From Hymenopellis radicata (taxonomy: Eukaryota > Basidiomycota > Agaricomycetes > Agaricales > Physalacriaceae): 64,000 nucleotides of DNA. The position numbers and the translations under genes were made by a program. The notes below the pieces were generated by a model. The model made no database searches. It was not told where the DNA came from and saw only the letters and a list, made by a program, of their open reading frames with translations. Below, piece by piece: positions 1 through 10,089 of the stretch; within the stretch, counting starts at the first letter, position 1; each line of letters starts with the position of its first letter. The stretch is taken from NCBI GenBank assembly GCA_015501595.1, contig JADNRX010000020.1, positions 62,001 to 126,000 on the forward strand, written 5' to 3'.

Positions 1-265
1 TGACCTCCGGAGAGGGTCGTCCTGCACTCAAGCCGCCTATGCTCGGGGCCGAGCCGTCGCTGGCGGGTACGGCGGGCGATCCAGTTCTCGCTGGTACTGA
101 CCGTAGCGGTATCGCCAAAGACGGCGGCGGCGGTGTTCCCTGTACAGTGTACTGCGCCCTCAAGGCGCGAAGATCTGGCGTCCCTATTGGCGTCGAGCCC
201 GTCGAGCTGTCTGGCAGCGTCGGTCGTCCGCGTATACTGAGTGGTTTTGTAGGCGTCGACGACAT
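1..265 (-). CDS. N-terminal fragment of Ser/Pro/Thr-rich protein (runs off left edge)
   Basis: Reading the minus strand from an ATG at 265 gives an open frame of 88 codons that continues beyond base 1. It begins MSSTPTKPLSIRGRPTL, and further in there is a TPIGTPDLRALRAQY segment followed by PPPPS and many Ser, Pro and Gly residues. No domain is visible in this part. Low-complexity N-termini with a conserved GTPDLRALRAQY-like island look like those of conserved basidiomycete proteins, but I cannot name the family. The frame has clean fungal-like codon use and no stop, which sets it apart from the competing frames. The rest of the gene lies outside the window, so its function is unknown. Confidence 0.5.
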   Translation of the reverse strand, partial: MSSTPTKPLSIRGRPTLPDSSTGSTPIGTPDLRALRAQYTVQGTPPPPSLAIPLRSVPARTGSPAVPASDGSAPSIGGLSAGRPSPEV

Positions 266-1443
266 CGTGGTCGATTACAGGGAGCACCTGGTCGGCAGCA
301 GGTGAACAGGACCCTACATTTAAGGCACATCACGGCACGTCGTGCCGTCCCGATCAAAAGTCCTTCTTTTGGACTCTTTCTATCGGATAACTTATCAAAG
401 CGCGAACTAGGAAACGCTTCGAGGAAGTTCGAGGAATACTTGGACTCTTCTAACATACTTGCGATAACGATTCGTACCTTTCCATCTTCAAGTCGACGAT
501 TCGAGAACTACTATAGGAAGGCTGCCAAGGTCTTCTTTTATATTGTGGCGTGCAATCCGAGGAGGCTAAAATGGCCCGATATGGACGCCAAGAAGATAAA
601 ATAGAGCGTACTTGGCGTGTTATTTGTGAGCAAGCAAGGACGGACGAAATCCCCAAAGCCATGTATCGTCTAAGTAGCTACCGTACATGTCTGTCTACAC
701 GAATGGAAAGGCCGTCTTTCACTTAGACTTGGCCTTGCAGATGCTCTGAGACCGGGCCTTGAGCATCTGCGTGTCAATAAAATTCTAGCCCTCACGCTCA
801 AATCTTTTCTTCCCACCCTCCAACTCCCTCTACTACGTGTTGTGTTGCCAGGTCAGCCTTCCAGCCCGGACCAGCCGAGTATTTGGCTGCCCGTGGCAAT
901 TCAGTTTTCCCCCTTCACACCCTGGTTTGGCATATCTCGCCTTGATCTCGCCCGCTCTGTTCCCTCAGCCGGGACCTCTACCCGGTATCACTGATACTGG
1001 TCCCTTTCCTCATCATGCACCGTCACTTAGCTTCAACTCTCTGTACATTGTGTTGGACTTCAACATTGACCGATGTTAGCTCCATCCATACCACTGATGT
1101 TTATTTTAACCCTTACAGCACCTGTTTTACGAAGAGTACTAACTTGAAAACCAGAAATGACAAGATACGTATTAGTAGCGCCTCTCTGGAGATGAAGAGT
1201 ATAGCAAGCCACCCGGATGCGAGCACCCTAGAATTATACTCGTCTCGTCACCCACACAGCCGCCAGTCATGCGCGACCTGATCCCATCCGCCGCTGCGTC
1301 ACCACCACAAACGAGCCATCTCTACACGACTTGCAGCATCGGCATTGTCAACGGCGCCAAAAGCCTGTCGCCTTCCAACGAAGCTTACTCGATCCTTGCA
1401 ACACATACTTGGAGCCCGCTCTTGACATCTAAAGCCAGAAGAC
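266..1443. other. intergenic region, no supported gene
   Basis: This 1.2-kb stretch lies between the start of the left-edge gene and the 3' end of the dsRBD-like gene. Short open frames on both strands (for example 837-1079 and 1015-1281 on the plus strand) lack family-like sequence, splice-supported extension or a start context I would trust. The left part presumably holds the promoter of the gene starting at 265. I see no RNA gene or repeat here. Confidence 0.4.
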
Positions 1444-3350
1444 TCAATGATACCCACCGGGGCCATGATAAGGATGAGGAGGCGGATACATATAAGGATG
1501 CGGCGGTGGCGGATATGGCAGGCCCATATACGGATTTTGGTGCGGCGGGACATTATACGGCGCGTAAGGAGGAGGATACGGCCAGGCTGATAATACGCGC
1601 CAGACGGCGGTGGAGGGAGCGGCAAGTGCGAGTACGACGGCCCCGCAACTGGTCCCATCCTGGGAACGGGAACCTGGGCCTGCTGCTGCTTATTCTTCCG
1701 TTTCTTCTTCGGCGGCTCGATAACCTCCCCGCCTCTTTCTCTGGCAACCCCTTTCTCTTCTTCCCCGTCCGCCGTGCGATGATGTCCAAAGTGTCGTCTT
1801 TTGCGACCTCGCAGTACACGGCCATCTTCGCATCTCCTTTTGAGCGGTATTCGGAGGGAACAGTGTACGTCCGGACATCTTCAGAAGACAGATGGACACT
1901 AAGGGTGGCAGAGAAAGCTACGAGATAGCGTTAATTCAATTCGGTCAGATACTGTTGTTGCTTACCATCTTGATCTTGGACAATGTTTAGTGAAGGTATC
2001 CGACCGCTAAGCTGCTTACACCCAGCATCAAGGGTTTGAGCGATGGACTGACCCCGTTTGCGCATGTCTGGTGTAACAAGTTCTGCGGCGGCCTTCTTCA
2101 GATCACGTATCCATTGACCAACGCCCGACGACATGGCTAAGAAGATCACAGCGCATTTCGCGTCGACGCGCTTAGAGAAACGGCCCTCAGCGATATAGGT
2201 TCTGGATTCTCCACCTTGTCTAAAGACAACGAGAACACATCCTGGGACTATGGCGATCAGTTACATTAATACTTGGAAGCGGAATATGACTTACGCCCAT
2301 TCTCTATAAATGGAAGAAAGGAAGCCCTGACGAATGTTCCTTTCGCTCCTTGGATTAGTGTGTTCATCCAGCCAGTAATTTCGACGTCCGAAGCCAAAGG
2401 CTTCTCACACTCTGGTTCTGGGAACGGCCGCGGAAGCGAGTCGAAGTAGGCCTGCAAGGTAATTGCATTTGTCTGATGTTCGGTATGCTTGTAGTTTTTC
2501 GGTGCCTTCTCTAGGTCGCGGAGACCGCCCATAAGAGCATTTTGGGCGCACTCCGTCTTTGCTTGTTCTACGGTATCGAAGTTGGGAAAACAAGAGTAGT
2601 CTTTGAAAGCACTGGGCGACCATGAGACCCGTAAGGCCGCACCAAGTTCTGGAAGAGACGAGTCAGTCAAGAAGTAAAGGTCACAGCGGTAGTAGTGAAT
2701 CCCCTTACTCTGACTGGGCTCCTTGTTGGAGTTGAACGTATACCACTTCATGTGCAGGTTCGAGTTAGCGCAGATAGTTTCCACTTCTTGGACTGAGTGA
2801 GACTTGGGTTCAGAGTACTGGATAGACTGATCCTCCCCATCAAGAGCGGCCACATTATGGAGCTTGGTGTCGCCTTGTAGGATGAATTTGTCGGCATGAA
2901 AAGCGATGGCTCTGTCGCATACTTGCTCTTTGGCTTCCTTCTTGCTGGAGAACGTAGCGTCAGACTTGTACGTCCTCGTCAGTCCGTTTGGGCGTGTAAT
3001 CGTCAAAATACATTGATTTCCTGCATTCATGACGGTAAGCGGACAGTAATACCAATAATCCGTAACGCACCTTCAGCAGTGTATGAAAACTTGAGGACAT
3101 TGGCGGTTCCAGGAAACGCCGTCTGACACGCCTCGCACAGCTTTCCCAGCGAGTCCTTATGAGATACTGTGGTCGGCTGCACGTTCTGTTCGGACGACGA
3201 AAACTGCAGTATCGCATAAGATGGCTCGGGAACGTCTGGCACAGGCCGAGCAGGCAGCGCCACAAATTCATCGAAGGATAGGGCACCGATGAGGCGTAGA
3301 TTATGTGACAAGCGGTCCAAGAACTCTGTTTGCACCGATGTTGACGACAT
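1444..3350 (-). CDS. protein with three dsRBD-like repeats and a Pro/Tyr-rich tail
   Basis: Spliced minus-strand model: 3350-3071, 3020-2295, 2247-1966, then from 1917 to a stop at 1444. The introns are 47-50 nt with GTGCGT, GTAAGT and GTAAGC donors, and the phases agree throughout. Three copies of a beta-beta-alpha-like unit can be seen: around residue 94 (QCILTITRPNG..FSSKKEAKEQVCDRAI), around 244 (GCVLVVFRQGG..FSKRVDAKCAVIFLAM) and around 432 (TLSVHLSSEDVR..YRSKGDAKMAVY). The K-x2-AK..A pattern at the start of a helix resembles double-stranded-RNA-binding domains, so RNA binding is a reasonable inference but not shown. The C-terminus is Pro/Tyr-rich (YPPPYAPYN, PYPPPP, PHPY). The last exon is uncertain: the frame after 1780 needs either a 49-nt intron (about 1588-1636, GTACTC..CAG) or two added single bases. 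A KKKRKNK-like basic stretch lies in the alternative frame. Confidence 0.6.
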
Positions 3351-4102
3351 GATGATGGCAGGAAGGGAAGGTCCGTCGCGATCACAGGGTCATCCGCGAT
3401 CACGAAAACGTCAAGTCAATTTTGCTGTTTGCATTGAACCATCATCATCAACACATGGCCAGCACTCTTTCTGACATTTGAACGGTGTATCACCGGCCTG
3501 TTCATCCTCCGGACTCAATGCATTACGCCATCCGACTTCTTGTTCTTCGCACCTGCAGGCTGTCTGTCGAAAATACATTGTACCGGAAGATTGGCGAGTA
3601 GGCGCCAAGCTCTCGAGGTCTTTTAGCGCCTACGGGACGACCGTGCTTCCAAGCCATCGCGTGATGATAGCGCTGCAAGGTCTTTCATTGCTCGATCTGA
3701 GCATCTTCTGCCTTTTCACGGTGGTAGATGATGAACAGAGGTAGATCATTTACACTGTTCACCAGCGTGTATTGCAGCTACACTCATATTGAAAACTTGA
3801 AAAAAAAAACGCTTCACTGGATGCGCCACGTTCGTTCGACCCTAACTTTGGCGCTCGGGAAGCAGATTCTAAGCGCCCTTACAGGCATCTTCTAACACCG
3901 GGGACGGAGTTTGGAACGGGTCACTGGATGTTTCTTCTCGGTTTCTTGTATGATTCTTGTTCGTCTGTTCTACAATTTTTCCTGCCAAGACGCAGAAGTA
4001 TCTTGTCATTGCGTCAATGGCGCTGGGCAGTACCAATGGTATAAAAGCCTACTGTGCACAAGCCAATAAAGTATCCTCCCAGGACCTACTAGTATTACTA
4101 TA
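3351..4102. other. intergenic region between divergent genes
   Basis: About 750 bp separate the start of the dsRBD-like gene (minus) from the start of the secreted jelly-roll gene (plus), so both promoters should lie here. A TATAAAA-like string occurs at about 4039-4045, roughly 60 bp before the plus-strand ATG. Short open frames on both strands have no family-like sequence. No repeat or RNA gene was recognised. Confidence 0.4.
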
Positions 4103-5416
4103 ATGCTCTTCAGTACGCTTTCTCTCATCACTCTCAACCCGGGAATGACGCTAACGTTCCCCGAGCACTCTTTTTACTGCCATTCTTTGTATCTGCAACT
4201 TTTGCGGCCGTCTTGCCTGTCCTTCTCCAGGGTATGCACTTATTTCCTTGACCATTTACTATTTACTCACTGTAGTTTTTGATAGACAGCGCGACTCGTT
4301 CGCTCAAGGCGAGAGCCACCGCTCCAGTCCTCGACTTGACTCAGTCCCAATGGATCTGGACTGGCGAGGAATCCGGCCCTACTGGATCTGCCCCAATTGG
4401 GTCTCGTCCATTCCGAAAGACTCTACCTCAGTATTGCACCAAATGCCCCGTCTGCGCCACCATTCTCATCGCGGCGTAAGTAATTCTCCTGTTCTTCATT
4501 GCCACCATTCTAATAACCTGATAACCAGTGACAACACCTACGATCTCTACGTCAACGAGGTTTTCATTGGTGGAGGACAATCGTTCACCTCCGCGCAGGT
4601 GTACACTGTCGCTATGAACGCTGAAGGCGACAACGTCATCGCCGTGAACGCTACCAACGTCCCGCCTGGTGGCCCGGCTGGCCTCATCGCTACAGTCCTC
4701 GTCGAGTATTCCGACGGTAGTTCTGAAACCTTTGTCACGGATTCTTCGTGGAAGACGCTTCAGAGTTCCACCGCGGCCGGTTTCCAGAGCATCGCGACAA
4801 ACGACGACGGTTGGAACAGCGCTAGTGAACAAGGCGCTGATGGAGTTCTCCCTTGGGGTCCCACCGCTCTCCCCCCAGCTCTTGATCTCACTCAGGCCCA
4901 TTGGGTTTGGACAAACGAGGTCGTCAATGGAGCGGCGCCTGTCGGATCGCGCGGTTTCAGGAAGACCATCGAAGCTCCATGCGACAAGGTGCCCGTTTGT
5001 TCCAAAATCGTCATCACTGCGTTAGTCCCCTCTCCCTCTCAGCTTCGAGAAATAATTCATGCTTTAACAGCGATAACGAATACACGCTGTACGTTAACGG
5101 CAATGAAATCGGGAGCGGGGACAACTTTGGCTCCGCTCAAGCCTACGCGGTATCCGGGCTCAACGCGACCGAGAACGTCTTTGCTGTGGACGCAACGAAT
5201 ACCGGTGGTCCCGCGGCTTTGATCGCTATCATTCTCATTGCCTACAACGACGGCACGACCGAGACGTTCATCACCGACCCGACGTGGAAGGCATTTACCA
5301 GCATTCCTGCTGGGTTCGAGGAGCCCGGTTTCGATGATAGTGCCTGGCAAGGTGCCACAGATGAAGGCCCGTATGGCACATTGCCGTGGGGTAACGTCGT
5401 GATTCCTCGAGCTTGA
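4103..5416 (+). CDS. secreted protein with two tandem jelly-roll (rhamnosidase-N-like) domains
   Basis: Five exons: 4103-4112, 4166-4231, 4286-4475, 4529-5020 and 5071-5416. Introns are 50-54 nt. The first has a perfect CTAAC branch site followed by a GAG acceptor. Splicing the 10-nt first exon gives a strong signal peptide, MLFTLFLLPFFVSATFAAVL. The mature protein has two homologous units of about 155 residues, each with D-L-T-Q-x-x-W-x-W-T, a G-S-R-x-F-R-K-T strand, C-x-K-x-P-V-C, D-N-x-Y-x-L-Y-V-N and a final W-x-A/N-x-LPWG-like segment. This pattern is that of beta-sandwich accessory domains of alpha-L-rhamnosidase-type enzymes (galactose-binding-like fold). No catalytic domain is present, so a carbohydrate-binding or cell-wall role is inferred. 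The introns at the two repeat centres occupy equivalent places, supporting internal duplication. Confidence 0.8.
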
Positions 5417-5736
5417 GGTACCTACTGCAGAATAATGTTGTGTATACCGTTCCAACTATTGTCATTCGTTTAGCGAAAAGTGTGATACAGAGTTGCGTAT
5501 CTGTCAAGGTCGTGGTAGAGTGGCAGGTTTGTGTTTTGCCAGGTTTCTCAGTGAAAGTAGCCTCCCCCGGAAACGTTTCCAGTCTATCTTGCATCCAACC
5601 TGTTGAGATAAGTTTGTGAGAGTGTACGAAACCCATAGATTAAATATATAAAACACATTCTTATGTTCAAAGATATCAAAGTCGAAACCAAAGCACTACG
5701 CGCCAGTACAAAAGTATCTGTACGTGGATCGACAGC

Positions 5737-6083
5737 CTAAGCACTTACTATCCATTTATGATACTTCCAATCCTGTCGTCATGCATCAGCGTCAAATGTC
5801 AAAACGTACAGTAATATTCATCGTACCTGCTTCTGATGCGGAGCGCCACAATACTTCACCTTCCGACACCTACCGCACGCCTGGCACGCATTGGCACTCA
5901 GTTCAGGCGGAGGTCGTCCCTCCCGCCGACGCGCCATCGTCTCTGTAGTCGTCTCATAAATCGGGGGGTCCCCATACGTCCGACTCCCACTATACATTTC
6001 ACACCCAGCCTGCCTGATCGCGTCTGAGAATACCATCAACTTGGTCTGTGACGCATCGTGAATTTCCCTTCCTAATGGCCAGT
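5737..6083 (-). pseudogene. 5'-truncated MYND zinc-finger gene remnant
   Basis: Minus-strand sequence matching the last third of the MYND genes at 6230-7375 and 17583-18707. Readable pieces include FSDAIRQAGCEMYSGSR, then CQACG directly joined to RCRKVKYCGAPHQKQ, an intron with a GACGACAG acceptor, and DWKYHKW. Compared with the intact paralogues, the N-terminal 220 residues are absent, the segment holding the second Cys pair of the finger is shortened, and the last zinc-binding Cys after HKxx is lost. It lies immediately downstream of the intact MYND gene on the same strand, so it is probably a decayed tandem duplicate. Confidence 0.7.
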
Positions 6084-6229
6084 AGAGATTTGTTCGAGAC
6101 GAGGGCGATCACAATCACACGCGAAAGACACCGTTTCGACATTCAACGTGGACTTTGAAAGAAAGATACCATACAAAGACAAAGCAAAGAAGACTGACGT
6201 AGTCTAATCTCAAGAGACCAGCACAGAGT

Positions 6230-7375
6230 TCATGATGCCTGGCATACGCGCTTGTGATGTTTCCAATCCTACAAGAATTCGTCAAACATGAAAGACACAC
6301 GTAAAAAGTACGAACCTGCTTTTGGTGGGCAGCACCGCAGTAGTTGACATTTCGACATCGACTGCACCGCATCGTACTAGCCTTTCCACATGCCTGGCAT
6401 GGGTTTAACCAAGCTGGCGGCGGACCCATCACGCCCTCCATCTCTTCGATCGGTCCATATCGTGGCGGCCAACCACCTATCTTGGTACCCTGGTAGAACC
6501 CATCGCCATGCTGCCTCACTACGTCGGATGCAATCGGAAAAGGGTGGGCAGCGGCAGCGGCTCTCCCTGCCTCATCGGCGGGGTAATTGACAGTAAACCT
6601 TCCAGGAAGATTATGCGTAGACGGAACATTGTCGTGCGGCAGTCCAATCATGGCAAGATGCGCCTTGGTAGTATCTGTTTCTGCATTGACGTCTCCCGTA
6701 TATCCAAAGAAGCCCTTCCCAAAACGAGTAAACGCGACGACTGTTTCATGGACATCCACTGGGAAAAAATCCTCAGGGAACACTAGGGATTCGATTACGG
6801 ACGTCGAAGAGGGGCAGTATAGCGCACTCGTAGGGGGCACCTGGCGAATAGAGAAAGACTTTGCGCTGAACGAGGCCGTCAAACCGTCGGGCTTGACGAT
6901 GGACCAATCCATGGCTCCGCGTTCTTGTCGGTGGAAGGTGGTCCGAAAATACGAGCCAGCTCTCCAAGGCAATCCCAATTTCATGCCAAACAGGATATCC
7001 ATCTGGTCGGGCAGCACGTTGTTGGCATATCCCCATCCAAGAACGAGTGTTCCGCCATCGTTGGCATATCTAATCAAGGCATTCGTGGAAGAGGAGAATT
7101 CTGGGGAGCTGACGGCGTTGTCCTGCACAAACACGGCACGCGGGTGGGGCTTCTTGGTGAGCAGATCCAGTAGCTGACTTTCCGAGCCGCATTTGACGAA
7201 GGCTTGAGACGTTAACTCAAAGGTGTCGATGAGTTCCTTTGGCGAACCATTGAGATAGTTCAGTTGGTCCTTTAGCAACGTCAATAGAACGACCGGTCCA
7301 TTGGAATTCTGGAAGAAAGCAACATTTCAGTAATGGAAACACCGACTAAATGGAGCCCACCGATGGTGTCGACAT
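6230..7375 (-). CDS. MYND-type zinc-finger protein, paralogue 1
   Basis: Three exons: 7375-7361 (MSTPS), 7308-6316 and 6268-6230, with introns of 52 and 47 nt; 348 residues. The N-terminal 230 residues form a globular domain with RAVFVQDNAV, GGTLVLGWGYAN, LPWRAGSYFRTTF and GKGFFGYTGDVNAE. The alternating strands and Gly-rich turns recall class-I amidotransferase/ThuA-like folds, but I see no catalytic Cys-His pair, so no enzyme activity is claimed. The C-terminus is a full MYND finger: CQACG, CSRC, NYCGAAHQKQ and DWKHHKRVC, split by the last intron. MYND fingers usually bind proline-rich partners. A truncated copy lies just downstream and a second intact copy at 17583-18707 shares the same three-exon structure. 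Confidence 0.85.
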
Positions 7376-7833
7376 TTCTCGAATGGACGTTGACGACAAG
7401 ACTCAAACTATTTTCAATCTGACGTACAGTTCCAAAGTGCCTGCCGCACCATTGCCGGCAAGCATATTTACCACGACGACATGGACCCATAGTGGTACAC
7501 TTACTTTCTCCAGTCCACGAGGTCCAGGAACCAGCTCCGCAAATCCAATAGATGGCACCCTTGCTAAGGGCCATTGTAACCACCACTGTCTGCTGGCCCG
7601 AATCACAGTAACATCGTACTAGGTGTACCAGCCTTATTTAAAGGGCCAAGTAAAGGGCTACACATAACTCCAATAAGTATTCGAAGTTTCAATGGTATGA
7701 AGGCTCAGAAGGCTTGCAATGCAACTACGACTCGGACTCACTCTGTGAAGTGATGTCTTACATATGTTTGAAGTGAACACACCCATTCTCAGACTCTTCC
7801 AAGTTCTTAACTTGACCAAACCGCTCATCCATC
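7376..7833. promoter_or_regulatory. intergenic region between divergent genes
   Basis: This 458-bp gap separates the 5' ends of the MYND gene (minus) and the coiled-coil gene (plus), and must hold both promoters. A TATTTAAAG-like string lies near 7632-7642. No further motif is convincing. Confidence 0.35.
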
Positions 7834-9415
7834 ATGTCCAATTGGTGGAGGATATCTAGACTTTCCGAACCGAATCCCGAAAAGCGCCTGATGCCAACGC
7901 GATATCCCATTCCTGGCGTCGTGGCCTTCTACGTCACATACACGACCGCCGCTGAGTGGCTCGAAAGCATCACTTGCCCAGAGGACGCCTCTCCGCACCG
8001 GCTCACCGACCTGGAGGGTTGCACTATCACTCGGGTCGAGCACTACCGACAGAGATGCTCCGTTGCCCGTGAACTCATAGTCCTGCACATGCGTTCCGAG
8101 AGGCAAGACACACGATTCATACGATTGGAACGCTTCAAAATGCCGAGAGAACCGTCAGTGTATAGTCCCCATCATGTATTCATTCAGCATTGACTGCATT
8201 GCTCCAGTCGTGAGGATGAGTTGAACGGCCCCAATCACGACAGTGTCAAAATTGTCGACAGTATCTGGCGTGCAATCGGCAACGACTTCCACCTCGTGCA
8301 GGCCTTTGCCGTCCAACAAAAGCTGGACATCATCGACGCCGCTGGGCTGGCCTTTGCCATCACCCATCTCGCCCAGGATTACAGTCTCCTCCACCACATG
8401 TCCATGTGGTGGGCCGCCACCTACTTCGCCACAGCTCGGCACATCTCCAATGATCCTGTTTGTATCCGGGGTTCCGGCTTCAAAAACCGAGGAAAGATCT
8501 ATACATTCCGTCTCATCGAAGACGACTGCCGGCTTATCCAGCCCAATGGACAAACTATCGATTCAATGACCATCAGAATCCGCAAAAGTATGCAGGACTC
8601 GAAGATGGACCCCACTCTTGTCGAAAACCTCATTGCTTCGCTCGATTCTGACATCAAACAGGAGGATTTCAGGCAGTCCCCCATCTCTCGGGCCAAAAGG
8701 GCTGCTGACACTGCCTCCGCTGAGACACGGCTGATTTTGAAGGGTCTTGTCGAGAACTCGGTGAGGAAGCGAGATGCGGCTGAGCTGGCAAGACGAGAGA
8801 ATGAGGAGCTTCGGGCACGAACTGCGATGGTAAGACGAGAGAATGAGGAGCTTCGGACACGAGCTACGATGGCAGAAGAGGCGGCAGGAAAGGCAGCGAG
8901 AGAAAGTGTGGTCCCGAAGGTATGCTATGACGAAGCTGAGGTGGCTAGACGGGAGAACGAGGAGCTTCGGGCACCAGCAGAAGAGGCAGCAGGAAAGGCA
9001 GCGAGAGAAAGTGTGGTCCCAAGGTATGCTATGACAAAGCTGAGGTAGCTAGACGGAGATCGAGGAGCTTCGGACACGAGTTACGATGGCAGAAGAGGCG
9101 GCAGGAAAGGCAGCGAGAGAAAGCGCGGTCCTCAAGGTATGCTATGATGAAGCTGCAATTGCAGAAGAGTCATGGCGAGAAGCAGAAGAGGCATGGCAAA
9201 AAGCAAAAGAGGCAAGGCAAGAAGCAGTTGAGGCAAGGCAAGAAGCATTTGATGCGGCAGGAAAGGCAGCGAGAGAAAGCGCGGCCCTCATGGTATGCTA
9301 CGCCTCAAACTGCTTTTTAGTACTCATCAACATTCAGCTGGCGACCATAGGCTTATTTCTCTCTGTTACATACCTCTTCTTTGTTTCTGTCTCATCGATT
9401 CTCTGCAGACGGTGA
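7834..9415 (+). CDS. unknown protein with a C-terminal repetitive coiled coil; reading frame broken twice
   Basis: Exon 1 is 7834-8159 and exon 2 starts at 8208, separated by a 48-nt intron with a GTATAG donor and CTCCAG acceptor in matching phase. The first 260 residues are globular with no family I recognise. From about residue 280 the protein becomes a charged coiled coil built from repeats of ARRENEELR and AEEAAGKAARESVV. The frame stops at 9048, but the same repeat continues in another frame to about 9290. Comparison of repeat copies shows one base lost near 9018 (GTCCC-AAG against GTCCCGAAG) and another near 9056 (ACGGAGATCG against ACGGGAGAACG). Either the gene is a recent pseudogene or these are sequence errors. 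The exact 3' end is unclear; a GTATGC string after the last repeat could be a splice donor. Confidence 0.55.
8765..9295 (+). repeat. coding tandem repeat of the coiled-coil gene
   Basis: A unit of roughly 75-120 bp encoding ARRENEELR plus AEEAAGKAARES recurs four times with drift, followed by a shorter array of KAKEARQEAVEARQEAF. Each long unit ends in the same CAAGGTATGCTATGA-like string at about 8919, 9019 and 9136, with a variant at 9291. The repeat makes this stretch prone to copy-number change and to assembly error. Confidence 0.7.
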
Positions 9416-10089
9416 ATGAGCCTCGTCTCTTCGTGGCAGTCATGTACTTACTTACAATTCATTTGTTCTGGCCATCATACACGCTGACATTTAAGATGAG
9501 AGACGGTGTACGCAAAACCAAATCGTAGACATTAGAGACAATGAAATAAGTTGATAGTAGTTCGAGAAGATGAAGTCAGTTGGCGCTCCCATCTACTTTC
9601 TTGCACTCGTACACACAGGCAGTCGCACGCGCCCACGAAAACAACGAAGAACACCTGAGAAACTCGCCGTCCTCTTCAAGTGCTACCTGGGATTGTAAAG
9701 ATACCTGTATCGACAGAGATCATTGCAGTGTTACTGGAAGACAACCACCAGACGAGACAGTCGTCGAAATATGTGCTTCCGCCCGTCATCGATCCGACGC
9801 GGAATGGAGGATCCTCTGGACCGAATCGTTCTCTTCCGATGTCTGGAAGCAATCAAAGGCCTTCTAGTTTGTCCTCTTCGCGTCGCTTTGGCAGTAGCGG
9901 GCTCGTTGCAGATGGCCTTACTTTTTCCAGGTACTACCATTAATCGCTTAAGTAGAATTCCTCGGTTAAGTCTTTAGGCGATCTTACCACGTTAATCCCG
10001 AGCCATATTGTCGTTCCCATTTATTCCCGAAGAATCGTCGTCGTCTTGCACAATCTACGCAGCACATAAACCGCAATCCTAGAAACCAA
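9416..10089. other. gap between convergent genes, no confident gene
   Basis: This 670-bp stretch lies between the 3' ends of the coiled-coil gene and PIG-A. A Ser-rich open frame on the plus strand (9680-9943, with RPSSLSSSRRFGSSG) has somewhat protein-like composition, but no start or splice structure I can support. It may be a small gene or untranslated sequence. Confidence 0.35.

Noticed and set aside
4248..5222. A 324-codon open frame across the jelly-roll gene
   Set aside because: It reads through introns: the spliced five-exon model gives two regular repeats and a signal peptide, while the long frame scrambles them at each intron.
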